From assembly GCA_026874595.1 (NCBI GenBank), contig CM049320.1:49366714-49430713 (forward strand): a DNA stretch of 64,000 nucleotides, given 5' to 3'. Under the pieces are notes generated by a model. That model did not search any database. It worked only from the letters and a program-made list of their open reading frames with translations, and had not been told where the DNA came from. This stretch comes from Sipunculus nudus. Its lineage: Eukaryota > Annelida > Sipuncula > Golfingiida > Sipunculidae. Below, in pieces: positions 37,964 to 52,800 of this stretch (its first letter is position 1; each line of letters starts with the position of its first letter). A program made the translations under genes and the position numbers.

Positions 37964-40843
37964 CTGATGAATTATAGACATGTAAAGGTGTAATAATTAA
38001 ATACATTTCCGAGGGTCTCAGTGAGGCCATACTGGATCCCACAGATATAAACACACAGTGAAACTGTGAAATAGGACCACCCAGGGTACTGGCTAAAAAT
38101 GGTCCTAATTCACAGGTGGTCTTTTTAGATGGGTCAGGTATAATCAATGTGAATGATTTCGGTTCACTGATGGGTGGTCTTATAAGACAGGTGTTCTTTC
38201 AGACAGGTTCCAATTTATATATATATATTAATACATTTTCTGTAAAAAAATGATAAAAAGTGTAACGGTGGTGCAAAATTGCGCAGCCTTTTGTCATACA
38301 AGCACCACGTATGAAAAATGCAGCTCTTTGGCAAGTTAGATACAAGAGTACTGAGCATACTTGTTTATTGCTGAAATATCCTGTTATTTTGTCGAACCCT
38401 AAGGAGACCACAGTAATCTATGTACAATGAAATGTTACTATATATTCTGAAAAGCTAAAGCATATCCATCATAGATTCTCTCATAAAGTTTTGAAATGTG
38501 TGTGTAAACAGGCTAATGTGGCCATTTGGAAAATGACTGAAGAGACACAATTAACAAGCGGAAGATTTATGTAAGTTCTGGTCCAATGAACTGGTAATGT
38601 GGTTTTTGTCAGTATTCCGTCTAGAAAGTTGTTGTTAGTAGGGTCTACAATTTTATCCTGAGAGAATTAACAATGTTCTTCATGTCCATATAATCAACCC
38701 GAACATTCAGTGTCGCTCGTTACGTGCAGGTGATGTCTGTGAGGAGGGAAACGTCTCCTCTGAGTGGGTCAGGGAAAATAAAAGCAGTGCTACGACAGTT
38801 CACTGACAGTTCCATGTATCTTTTCACCAAATAAACTTTATCTCTTATGAACTGACTCAGTGGCTTTCCATTCAAAATGGCAATTACATGACACATATCT
38901 GCATTATCAATTACATCACACATATCTGCGTTATCAATTACATCACGCATATCTGCGTTATCAATTACATCACGCATATCTGCGTTATCAATTACATCAC
39001 ACATATCTGCATTATCAATTACATCACACATATCTGCATTATCAATTACATCACACATATCTGCATTATCAATTACATCACGCATATCTGCATTATCAAT
39101 TACATCACGCATATCTGCATTATCAATAACATCACGCATATCTGCGTTATCAATTACACCACGCATATCTGCATTATCAATTACAGCACACATATCTGCA
39201 TTATCAATTACATCACACATATCTGCATTATCAATTACATCACGCATATCTGCATTATCAATTACATCACGAATATCTGCATTATCAATTTCATCACGCA
39301 TATCTGCATTATCAATTACATCACGCATATCTGCATTATCAATTACATCACGCATATCTGCATTATCAATTACATCACACATATCTGCATTAACAATTAC
39401 ATCACGCATATCTGCATAATCAATTACATCACGCATATCTGCATTATCAATTACATCACGCATATCTGCGTTATCAATTACATCACGCATATCTGCATTA
39501 TCAATTACATCACGTATATCTGCGTTATCAATTACATCACACATATCTGCGTTATCAATAACATCACACATATCTGCATTATCAATTACATCACACATAT
39601 CTGCATTATCAATTACATCACGCATATCTGCGTTATCAATTACATCACGCATATCTTCGTTATCAATTACACCACGCATATCTGCATTATCAATTACATC
39701 ACGCATATCTGCGTTATCAATTACACCACGCATATCTGCGTTATCAATTACATCACGCATATCTGCGTTATCAATTACACCACACATATCTGCGTTATCA
39801 ATTACGTCACACATATCTGCATTATCAATTACATCACACATATCTGCATTATCAATTACATCACGCATATCTGCATTATCAATTACATCACGCATATCTG
39901 CATTATCAATTACATCACGCATATCTGCATTATCAATTACATCACGCATATCTGCATTATCAATTACATCACGCATATCTGCATTATCAATTACATCACG
40001 CATATCTGCATTATCAATTACATCACACATATCTGCATTATCAATTACATCACACATATCTGCATTATCAATTACATCACACATATCTGCATTATCAATT
40101 ACATCACACATATCTGCATTATCAATTACATCACGCATATCTGCATTATCAATTACATCACGCATATCTGCGTTATCAATTACATCACGCATATCTGCAT
40201 TATAAATTACATCACATATATCTGCATTATCAATTACACCACGCATATCTGCATTATCAATTACACCACACATATCTGCATTATCAATTACATCACACAT
40301 ATCTGCATTATCAATTACATCACACATATCTGCATTATCAATTACATCACACATATCTGCATTATCAATTACATCACACATATCTGCATTATCAATTACA
40401 TCACGCATATCTGCGTTATCAATTACATCACGCATATCTGCGTTCAATTACACCACGCATATCTGCATTATCAATTACATCACACATATCTGCATTATCT
40501 TATACACAGATCTATTGAGTGGCCATACCGTGCTTGAGCTTCTTTCTTTTTCAGAATTGCTTGTTTCCATGGCGGCAGGTCACGATAACGGGCCTCTTCT
40601 TCTTCTTTCTGTAAATTAAGGTTTTTAAAATTGTAAAAATAAAAGTCATGCTTTCAATCATTTACAAATTTAAATAACATTCATTCCGACTCACATTGGC
40701 GAAGCTGTACAAAATTTTACTCAGTATTAATAAAATCTAAATGAAGTATGCTGAGCAAACCCTTTAAAAATTGTCATGCAATGTTTAAATTGCTTTGTCC
40801 AAATCGGGGTATTAGGTATGTTAATAAAGTAAATCAAAATATA

Positions 40844-40888
<45 letters not shown>

Positions 40889-43800
40889 GATACATCACGT
40901 TATTCATGGTTGTTATCAATGTCCGTTGGTGATTATTACATCTATCCGATACAGTGACCTCATATCAGCAACGTACTCAGTGTACTCGGTGACTCGAATG
41001 CACCAAGAATGAAATCCACAAGCATCACGATTCGTGTAACGTCATTGAAACGTCTGTGACGCGGAGCCAGAGAAAGAAATTGACATCAATGTAGGAACCT
41101 GAATGTGTGAAGGTGTCAGTGTGTATGCGCTTATAAAGTATAATTAACCTAATAACCAAGTCTCAAAGTGCCAGTATGCCGAGTGCCTCTATATAAAGGA
41201 TTTGCTGTCCATGGTATATTTAATATTCATGAAATATATTTACAACTATACATGCATAATGTAAAAAATACTTTCACGAAGAATTCAATTAATTATATGA
41301 TAAAGAATATTTGCTAAAAATACATCATAAATAAAGATACATGTATTTAAAACAAGTTATATCATCTTGTTTGTACATGTGCATGTATTTGAGCGCCACG
41401 AAGTAATACTTGCTTTTTTGAGCTCGTCGGCCTCTTTCTGGGCCTTCTCCGCCATTTGCTTAGCGATGATTTGTCGTTTCCATGGTGGCAGATCTCCACC
41501 TGAAGTGTCCTTCAGAGGAACCTTGTCCAGGAATTTCTTTGGACTGAACTCCTCACGAAGCTGTACCGGTCCTTGTACTGGCTGGAAGAGAGATTCACTA
41601 AGGATTATATATAGTAGTGTTGTGATAATTAATCCATTATATCGATAATTGGTCGTTTCCTTTCATAATTGAAAGAAGGAAGAGCCAAAACAAGCGAACA
41701 GTAAATCTTAACCTTGTGCAACGAATTAGTTTCAACAAATCGGGCTTTCAGCGCAATGTACAAGTTGGACTGAATCTTTTAGGTCAGTATGTTAGGTATT
41801 ATTCTATACAGCATAATTCACGTTTATATTGATGGTACATAAAACAACCGATTAATAATCGGTTATCGGTTCTTAATTCATCTTTCATTCGTCGAATATA
41901 AATTTTCTCAGATTCCTACAACCAAAAATTAGTTTTTTCCAACATGCAAGTCTTTATCATTAAACGATGAATACTTGAGCCCATTCGCAGAATGTGACAA
42001 AATAAATAAGGTCTTTTACTATATATCCTATTTCTCTTACCTTGTATTTCCCCCTTACTTGTTAAAATACACAATATCTAAGTGATAATTGTAATAATAT
42101 ACATGAACCTGATTATTTCGTATTTTTTTATCTTAGGTTTTAGGCCAATGAGATGTAGAGTCGACGATTCACGGAGGGTTTTTATATCTGTACATATACA
42201 AATTATATTCAGGAATATATGTGTAACACACGGTAAGAACGAATTTTTTTCAGCATCCTGCCTACTGGATGTCCAACGAAGGCTTGTATTGTTACTAGTT
42301 CATCTTAAGTGGAGGTCCCACAATGCCTTTGGTCTAAAACTGAGCTATAAGCATATTTTCTGTACGGTATACACAATGCATTGGACTGTACCACATTTAA
42401 TGTTATTACTGTTGGTAACATGTTGGTTAGCCCACATCATTCATTATCCATTGTTTTACTAACATAAATGGCGTTCGAGCCTGGAGTGTTATTTTAATAA
42501 ATACAGCAGTAATTTCGAAGAAAATAGGACCATACCATCTACAATACTTTTTGGTCTCATGGGAACTATTTTTTTAAAATAATGAGTCTAATTTCTATCA
42601 TTCATAATATTTACATAAAATGCGCCGCAAACAACGGAATCCCCACCAGCATCACTGGCGGATCCAGGATTTTGCCATACGGAGGGCACAAGCCAGTTAC
42701 TAAGACAAAACTTACTTCCTCACTTCACGCAGCATCTCTATAAATAGGAACATCAAATGTCTCAAGCAAATATAACAAGGCCATGTGTACAGTTGCCCAT
42801 GTCTTAAATAATGCCGCTTGTAAATCCATGGAAGGGCATATAATTAGGGCATATTGACGTACGAAACAAATGGGTTTTATCGGCCTAAATGATGGAAATT
42901 CTTTGGTTTGTAAATTAATTTGTGACAAAATCACACGTGTCGGTATATAACATGAGCATTGGAAGGACTGGGTTACTTTGAGTTCTCTTAAAAGAGAGAA
43001 TGGATGAAACAGGGGGACATCATGGGAGAAATTGTTAGAAAGGGGATAAACTTGATACACAATATAGATCTCTTATGACATTTATCGATGCAATACTAAT
43101 TGGCTGAAAGGAACGTATGCAGTATGCAATCTAGGCAGCACCATACAAGGGAACCATGGGTCACGGCGCTCACCTGAACTTTGTTAAATTTTAGCATATG
43201 CTGCTCATGAACATCTTTCTATTTTTTTTACAATTAAGCATTTGGAAAGCTTAGAGGAAATGGCCTTGCTATTTGGTGATAATCAAATACTAAATATATT
43301 AATGCAAGACAAATAGTATATGTGCACTTTTTGGACTACATCTAATTTATGATGCAGGAGCCTCTCATGACCAAATATTTATAAAACTATGTATTTTAAC
43401 TATGTGAAAGTAATACGTGTTTAAAATACCCTCTGGGAATATATGAAACCCTGTAAAATATAGAATAAGGGAGGAAGTGGAGATGAGCTGTTGTATAATA
43501 ATACACATTTAATTTATTGATTTAAATAAAATGCTGTAAAATATAGAACTGTACATCTTCAAATGAGCATAAACTAGTTCTAAGGCCAAAAAAAATAAAA
43601 GGGTATGGTTCTCAGGCACTTTTTTTCAGAAATCAATGCGGGCGGGCGGAATTTTATTTTTGACCTTTTTTGTATGTTTCGATAAAATTTCATATGATCA
43701 GGGAAAAGCATGTAAATGACAGGTTTCTTCTTGCTAAACAGGTAAAAGCACTACATAACAAAGGAAATCGTATCGAAATTGTATTATTTTACCATCTTAA

Positions 43801-46800
43801 ATGATGAAATCAAAATAAAAATGTTTGATGCGGGGGGGGGGGGGGGGTTAAAATTGACGCGGGCGGTGCCTGAGAACCATACCTTTAATTTTTTTTGGCC
43901 TAATAGGTATTTATTGTACTCTGTAATATATACCTGAATCCATTTAATCATGCAATAAGTGGGGAAAATTTATGGGCCTAAGAGTTATACCAAAGGATAT
44001 ATTTGATAAAAAATGTTTAAATGTAATTAATAATTCTAAATACAGTTTAAAGATATGGCCAAATGAGCTAAAGTTTAAATTCCAGGAAAGTGTGCCCAAA
44101 TTCTTGATTGAGTGTACCAGTGGTATGCAAGAGATATTAATGGAATGCTCCACAAATTTTTAGCAATACATCACTTTGTGGGCACAATTAAATGTGTACT
44201 TTAATCATAGTAACCCCTTGTGATATAATACAAAATCCATAATGTAGCAAAAGTAAAGAATAATAATGAATTAAATAGGAAAATTATTTATGCAAATTTA
44301 GTTTATGCATCTTATCTGTGTGTTTGTGGGGGGGGGGGGGAGGGGAGTTATAATATTTATCTACTTTATGCATCCTGGCTAGGGGGGGGGGGGGGTGCAG
44401 AGGGGAAGTCAAGCTAAGCAGGATTAAGTTGAAGCCCAGCAAAGCTAAGTTGCCTTGAGTTAGGAGTGATTACATAACATCACCCACTACACACCACTGT
44501 TAAACTAAGCCGGCCAGTGTAAACAATACTTGAACTGGTGCATGAACACTTGAATAAAACCTACAGTTTTTGATCAATTGGTTTCAAATTTCAGATTTTA
44601 ACAGATGAAATTCTTATGTAAACATGCTGTGAAAAGTAAATCCACAGAAGTTACAAGAAAAAAACGTGCCATGGTCAAATTTGGGCAAAATTAAAGGAAT
44701 TTATTTTATATTTAATCTAATAACTTATAAAGTTTGAAAAATTCAGATCTAATTTTGGAAAAATTGAAGAAAAATGAAAAATTTTGAATCTTGATTTAAT
44801 ACTGTTATATCCCTGAAAAAAAGAATCCAGCTTCTGACGTTAAGTGAGTAAATATATTTTCAGATGTTTTACAAGGTGCATTATGTTTGATACCATAACT
44901 TCAAGAATTTACGCAATACTGACCTTATTTCTGATACGTACATAGCAAATGTATAGAGGAATACGTATATTATACTGATAAACAAAGACCAGTGGTTTTG
45001 ATATTAGGCAGTCTTGAAGTGTCAAGCTGCGTTTCCGGGTGCGCGGTATGCGGTATGCGGATAGCGGCAGCGTGGGGCATTTATCGGGCGGGGGTAAAAC
45101 AAGGCTTTTTACAATGGGGTTTTAATGGAAATTGAGGTTTTTCCTTAATATCTCGAAGGAACGAAAACCTAGTGACCAAATTTTTGGTATGATAGGAGAC
45201 TTTGGAAACATCTAACTGAATGCCAAATTTTAGATTCGTAGATCCAACGGTTTCAAAACGTGCCCTGTTAACGGACGGACGACGGACAAAGGACCATGAC
45301 CATAACTCAGATGACTTATAGTTAGCCGAGCTTAAAATGAAAAGCTAAAGGGGGGGGGGGCACGTGCCCCCTCTGGATCCGCCTGTGAGCATCCTTACGG
45401 GGATTAGCTCTATTGACTTCTTAGACTATTTCCAACATTTTCAAATACATTTAACACGCAGCTTTCATTTATATTTGTTCAAAAGAATTCACATTATTAA
45501 GGGGTAATTAGGAGTCTTCATTCCCTTGAACCCTCGTTCTCAAAAATAAAGTACCCCCAAGTATGGGCACAATCAACACAAAAAAATTTTCGGTATACAG
45601 TTGTGTGGCAGGAAACAAGATTGGAAGAACTTTGGCACTGATAATAAATAAATTAGTTCCACAGACGCTTGAATCCTTATACATAATATATAACCTGGTC
45701 TTACTGTAGGCCTACAGTATTTTAGTTATGAGTTTGGTAACGAACGGAATGCAACCGGAGCAAACATATTAAGATCAACCTTTAGGTCTATAATCATATG
45801 GCAATCTTATTAAGGATTTGCCGCCATAGTTTTATTTGTTACCTTACTACTCTCATTAAATTATATGTAATGCCGAACTTGGACAGGATTTCGAGCGTTT
45901 GTGTTACTACCCACACGACAATGTAAATATGGCGGAGCGAGTATAGAATCCGGTCTTCATGGACGAGGTTATGGGTGTATACGAACGCACGTAATGATGT
46001 TTAGGATTTATGTAATGGAAAAGTAGGGGGCATGTCGATGTCATATAACCAGGCATGTCATGGCTTATGTTGATTACAATACAATACAAACAAAAATTTT
46101 ATTTCATGTCGGTTATTGACAAACAAAGAAATTAGCCATATAGGCTATTATGACCGACCACACTCCAATCATACATAAATTAAAATTATAGTTTACTAAT
46201 AATATGAGCCGGTCTAGTCAGTTTAGACCCACCGTGGAAATGTAGACAGGATTCTATACTCGGGCCTTAACGGAGGTATAAGAAATGTAAAACAGAAATA
46301 TTCAAATAGATGTCTGCATTCGCCTAGCGAATCGCCGGAATCCTTCCCCGAAGGCCGCAACTGAGCAATAATGGCCAGGGAATACACGGCCTTGGCAATT
46401 AGGTCAAGGTCAAAAATACATATCAGGTGCAAATATGTGACCAATGATTAATTTTGTGCCCAAAGTGTTTGAAAAACAGACATATTTGAGATCTACGTGC
46501 CAGCAGATGATTTGTAACCGAGGGTTTGCTCTTTGTGGGACCTAACGAAATCCAACCAATAAAAAAAGTGACCCAAATATTGATATAGAAATAAACTCAA
46601 CTGGAGGACACACTACCATACAATGGGGGGGGGGGGGGCAGGAATGACGAAAAAGAAAAAAATTTAGAGGTTCTGAAGTGACACTGACAATTTTTCTTCA
46701 GTGTTACGAATGATACCCAGCCACTCGCGGTTATTTTGTACTCACCTCTTCATACAATCCGTTATCCATCTCCTTATCTAAGTTCAAGTTAAACAACAGG

Positions 46801-49800
46801 CAATACAGAGTATGTTAAACGTTACGTTTATCAACAATAACCATTGAGTATCCAAAACATGCGTGAAAATACATCCCTTTCGCCAAATGCAAAATGCAGG
46901 CCTTTCACTAACGTGTATCATCGAATCCCAATTAAAGTGTTCCTGGACAATCAATAATTGTATCCAGTTGGTTCGTCTTCTTGATCACGTGTTCCGCCCA
47001 ACGAATTAAAATTCGTGACCAGATCATTTAGAATATCTTGCTGAACCACATGTATTCTCACATAAACGGTTCTTTTTACAATTCCTTGTCACAGCTGGTT
47101 GGTCCATACTCGTCTTACAGACAGGTGTAAATGCAAGTATATCACAGTGTATGAAATGTCATTGAACGCCTGTGTTGTCAGACAGCCGTGGCTATCAATA
47201 CTCTACATAACGAATATAATACCACTTTTCCAGTTCACTGGGACAACGTCTCTCTCCAAAGACCCGACTTTTCTTTCACAAAAGTCCCCAGTTCCGAAAT
47301 TTACCATGCTATATCACATGCTATATCTCTGGTATTGCCAAATGTCTCTCTCATCAAGAAGCATTTTGTACTCCCTGTATGAATACCGCATGGCTGATCT
47401 TGTATTATAAAAGGGTTTTACCAGATTTCCACTTGTCTCAAGTGTACATCTAACTCTGATCACATGCTCTGTACACAGAGGAAGGGATTAAACACACATG
47501 AAACTGTTCTCGTGACGTGGTCCCCCAGGATCTCCCGTGCTCACTCAAGTGTGACGTCAAAACACCCGCAGTCACACAGTCCCTATTCACCGTAAGCAGG
47601 GCGGGCGCCACTTGACAGATTAGTGGAGGCTCCAGTGGTCTTCCTCTTGCACATTCACACAAACACACACACATTTATCATTCACCATCAAGACTCAAGT
47701 GCCTACTTGAAGATGTGCCATTAAGGTAATCTGGATTAAGGTAACACTCCAGGAACCATCCATTAATCATCATTGCATGCTTTTATCAAATGTCCATTTT
47801 GTAATACGTGTCGCCTTTGGTCTGGCGCATATAACTGACCTATGATGAGGGGCGTGAATATAAAGGGGGGGGGGGGGCTATATCCCCTACTTTTTAGCAA
47901 TGGGGTTGGGGCCGGGGGGAGGGGATCAATATAAGGTTTATAAAAATATATAAAATATATGAATAAATACCATAGACTTAGGTATCATATTTGCCTTTCA
48001 TATCTGGTCATGACTTGTATTGAATGACCTCATGCAGCCATACATCATAAAATGGAGTTACAATCAGACTTCATTATAACTCCATGATCAAATATATATT
48101 TCTAGTTTTATGGTTGTTATTTAATTGGCTTATTTTGCACTTACTTTTGAAATATGTTTCCCATTTGTGCATCTCAGTTTTAATTGTGGATCCTTCCCGT
48201 CGTTTTCGTCTACATTTCCATTGGTTTGTTCCGTTTCTTTCTTTGGCTTTCTCAGGGCAGCTCTCCCGTTGCTAGCCTTCAGCTCGGCAAGTAAATCAAA
48301 CTGCATGCTGTTTCTGTGCTTGAGGCTCCGTTCATTTTCTTTATGGTTAATATTCACTGTTGTGGTTTTCTTCTCAGTACTTACCCTGCAGAAAAAGAAG
48401 AAGATTTGTGGAAATCAATCAAGTAAAATTATTACTTTATAATAAATGGCACGTGCCTAAAGATAAGGTTCATACTTTTGCACAAATATTTTTTTTTCAG
48501 TTAAATAATGAACAGAGTTGATGACTAATTAACAGATTTGTGTTACATTTTCCGGGGTCATGGCAATGTTCGAACTACATTCCTCAAACAACGTTTATAC
48601 ACTGAAGTCATTCTACTGCTCCTTCGCTTAAACTGTTGCTTTGTCTGGCAAATTTCCCGATTAGAACTGGGTGTCATACTGTGAATCCAGTTCAAAGTTT
48701 TAAACCTGTGACACCCCGCTCTCGTTGGTTTGATAACAAGTCCTGGCCCTGTGCAGGCATGGTGGTGAAACCTCTAAAAACTTGCTATACAAAGCAGCGG
48801 GTAAAACCAAGGAGACACAGAACGACTGAAACGTATAACCACGTCGAGCAGCCATGCTACGTTTGCCCTATTACCAGTTCAAAGATCATTTACGTCAAAT
48901 AATTTACTTTTTACACGTATCCTTTTACGTATATCATGCTCTGTCTATACGCTGCAAGTAGTATTGATTATTTGATATGCACTGTAATACATCGTGCTTA
49001 TGTTGTAACCACAAGCGCTTGAATCCCTATTTATAATAAAGTCTTTATATCTCCAATGTTCTGAGAGGTACTACGACAGAATAAGGTCAAACGACCTAAT
49101 AATAAAACGGTAATACCGTGTTATCACTTGTAATATGATTGAAGAAAGAGGGGTCGGGACCCCTCCCCAGTATCCGCTTCTGGATGTTCTATATATATGG
49201 TACATGTATAATCGGCTCATAGATTCGAGCTCCTCGTCCATTTTTAAAATCCGTTCGACAACCGTTTTTATAAGCTAAAGGTAATACTGTCTTATTGCGT
49301 AATCGGAAGCTGTCACAATACAAATCCATCGAAACGAAAAGCACTCAGAGAGCGCAAACCTCTGCTCAACCTGGATCATCATCCAGATAACACCCGTAAT
49401 TTTTATTTGGCAAATGCCCCCCCCCCCCCCACAAAAAAATTTATAATGACATAAATTTACAGTTGCCCCAACAGACTAATAACATATTTCCAGTGGTGAA
49501 TTTGCGTTCATCACACTGATCAAGGTGCAAACTACTTAAAGACAAAACACCTGTGCTGACTGCCTTTTGTTTTTCTTACCTGTTCTGAGCTTTACTCGGT
49601 TTCATACCACCCGCCGCCGGCAGCGGAGGTGGAGCAGGCACTTGCACTTTAGGCCACGCCGGAGATGTCCCGGATACAATGGCAACAGGTGGCGGAGGCG
49701 GCGGCGGCGCAGGTGGAGGTGTGGGCGTGACAGGTGGCTCGATGGTGCCAGGAATGTCACCTGCACATATGCACATCTCTTTTAGTATTATTTTAGCATT

Positions 49801-52800
49801 TTAATCGTTTTCAGGATTTATTATTTAAAATATTAATATATTCTTATATAATTTAAGATAAAACATCATAAAATACACAGGAATTGTAGAGATAGAATAT
49901 TGTTACGATGAACAGGTTGCGTAAATATGGGATTTTGCTGAGTAAATAAACCTGTAACCATTGCAGAAAGGCCAATTAAAATGTAACATATATGTAAGCT
50001 TTTATACAAAAAGGTTGATATTCATTTTGTCATAAATGCCGATATAAACTGACCTTTTTTCTCTGAGGTTGGCGATATAGAGTTTTGAGCAGAAAATTTT
50101 CCAACAAGACTGGAAACTTGCACGTTGAAACTCGAAGCTGGACCGCAGTCTGTTAAAATGTGGAAGCAAATGAAACTACTTATTTATTATGAAATATCGT
50201 CAGGCAGAATCATGATCATGCCATGCAAAGAGATTCATAATCGAGTTTCATGTTGTTAAATTCAACAATCAAACCATGATACATTTTAGGACTACCATTA
50301 CTAGCTTAAGTCAACATGGTTCACAATACAAATTATATTAAATATATTTGCGACATGTTGAAATTTATTAACTGAGAATTTTAACGAAGGTCAAGACATT
50401 GTCAGATAGGGTTAGCTAAAAAGGTTAGCTGTTCGTGACGAAACGATTGCAATTAAACACTTCAGTTTGGCCAGACCGGGTATAGGTGTAACGGTATTTT
50501 TAACGACAGGTACATGGTCTACATTTGCTATATTTGACATGCTGTATTTATGTGTTATTTTCTCTTTTTGATTGGTATTGATTTCGTAACAGGCGCTAGA
50601 TTTGCTATTAGTGTAGATTTTGGTTTAATTTGTTACTTTTCTGGGTCATTTCTTTATAAATATTTCTATAATATCTGATATTATCTAGCGTATTTCACAC
50701 CAAAATCTACGCAAATAGCAATTCAAGCGCCTGTGATTTCATACTGGTCCGAGCGCAATGCTGGTCAATGAAAATGGTTCATAATATATTTATTAATTGG
50801 CAGAGCATGTTATTATCATCTCCCACAAACACACATACAATTAACCTTGTTATTCTGACTAGCCGGGACAAAAGAAAAGAAAAAGAAGAACAGAAATTTA
50901 TCAAAGCCAGGTGTGACTCTAATGACGTCACAATGGTAGCGTGACTTGTTTTGTTCCTGGTGCGTGAGTTTATTGTTAGCGCTTGTAGTTTTAATTGTCG
51001 ATTTCAAACAAGGCCAAGACGGCTCGGCTGATATTAGACTGGTACCCCGCTTTATTATGGCACCGCTGCTCTAGGCCAATCATAGAGACGGCGTACAACG
51101 CCATCTTCCACACTGCGCAGACTCGGACTCCAAAGGGTACGACACTGCTGTCTGGGGAATGGTGGAGTCAAAATTTGACTCCAATAATGCACCGCGAGGG
51201 CATCAACATGTACACTGACAGCGGAAATATACAAGTGGTGAACAGGAGCCAATGTAGTCCGTTAAAATGCGTTGGATTTTGTGTTGAGTAGTCATATATC
51301 ATGTAAAACGAATTTACTTTGCGACTCGTTTGTCTGATTTATGCTGAAATACCGTGGATGGCGCCTTATCGGCACTGCTGGACAGTACATTTCCCCATGG
51401 TACACTTTCCATGTCTTTGGCTGCGTTTTGTGTTCGTTAGACAACAGTGACGTCACAAAGACGTCACAATGATCGGTCGCGCGTCACCTTCAATAGACTG
51501 GCGTCATATGTTTGACTGGCTTTTTTATTATCAGTTCTCAGACAAGGAATAATTCGTAAACGCTGTAACTTGTTTTTTTTTATATTTTAGATTGTCTCAT
51601 ACAAAATCAAAACAAGGTAAGGCATTACTTTTTACGCAGATAGTCGGCGGAATAGCTCCTGCAACCTTTGGATAAGAAAGGTTTACACTGCTTTACACGT
51701 ATGAAAAATTATCCCACGTATCCCAGAAAAACATGTTGACACAGGTTCTGGGACGTACTATAGCGTAATAGGTGCATGATATATGCGGGGCTAAACTTAA
51801 GCAAGTTAAGGGAACCCACAATTTTAGCTCAGCTGACAATTTTAGCTCAGCTGACGTCTGACTTGAGCCTGATAAGTAACCCGGTATATGTGCTGTAGCT
51901 ATGGTTAATCGTCCGTTCGTCCGTTAATTTCTTGTAAAATAATTTAAGAGAATTTGGTCCCAGGCTTCACTTGTCAAGTAGTTCGGTCCTTCCCACAGTG
52001 CCCAAACAGATAATAAACCAATGCCACGTACAATGGAATATCAAAGATTTAGTATATCGTGTCATCTATACATCCATCAGTCAAATTTTGTGCAACAACT
52101 CATTTTTCAATATTTGGAGCACTATAAATAACTAAAGAAAGTAATTTTATAAGAGATCTTCACAGATTACCAGCCAGGATCGCGTGAACATCCATGGCAA
52201 TCGGTATCAGCATGCAGACTGAAGTTGGAACCAGTCTACAGGTAAGCCAGGATTTGCAATTGGAGTACTTAAGATGGCGTTGTACGCCTGTCTCTATGCT
52301 TGGCTGAGGGCAGGGTACCAGTGTAGGCTGATATGGCCATGCTGATCCGTTCCATGTTCAAATATCAAACCGAATGATATGCCAGGGTCAAACTGATTAT
52401 AGGTCTCTACAATGTTCCGCAGTTGTTATGAGAAATACAAGTAAATCCAAGGGTCAAGGTGCTCAATGTTGACAGCTGCTTGGATATAATGGTATAAGGT
52501 CATGACCTGGTCAATTTGCCTTTAACGCAGGTGGTTATTGCAAAAGCATGTAGTGGAGTGACCTCCTGTGCAGCGGTATATATACCATACCAGCAGAACT
52601 GGCATCGTTGGTAGTTGTATCGTTATCCATACACTCCGATATGAAAACAAAGAAGTTAGAACTAACTTTTAAATTGACAGCTTCTCACCTTTTATCTGGA
52701 TGAAGTCAACATAAAAAATCATTAAGTCTGTTTATTTGGTATATCCACAGCAGGTTTACATAATAATTAGTTGGCTAAAATGTTATAACTTTTGTATATA

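Larger units (their letters stand above)
41582..48144. other. Espin introns between the WH2 exon and the bundling module
   Basis: Apart from the elements listed separately and the tentative microexon, this 6.5 kb holds poly-G tracts (44330-44341, 46623-46637), AT-rich DNA and small open frames without recognisable features. Confidence 0.6.

Noticed and set aside
38881-40498. CRISPR-like array
   Set aside because: The units are contiguous with no unique spacers, and the context is an animal gene intron.
38720-40537. Open frames of 549 and 575 codons on the two strands
   Set aside because: They consist of a 27-bp repeat whose length is a multiple of three, so frames stay open trivially. They lie inside an espin intron.
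42725-43060. 111-codon minus-strand frame as a transposase fragment
   Set aside because: No catalytic or DNA-binding motif is visible, and length alone is not evidence in this AT-rich DNA.
49567-49785. Plus-strand arginine-rich open frame
   Set aside because: It is the complement of the espin proline-rich exon, where proline and glycine codons read as arginine-rich on the other strand.
50995-51291. 98-codon open frame in espin intron 4
   Set aside because: It overlaps a transposon-like inverted-repeat arm and resembles no family I know. No splice or promoter support.
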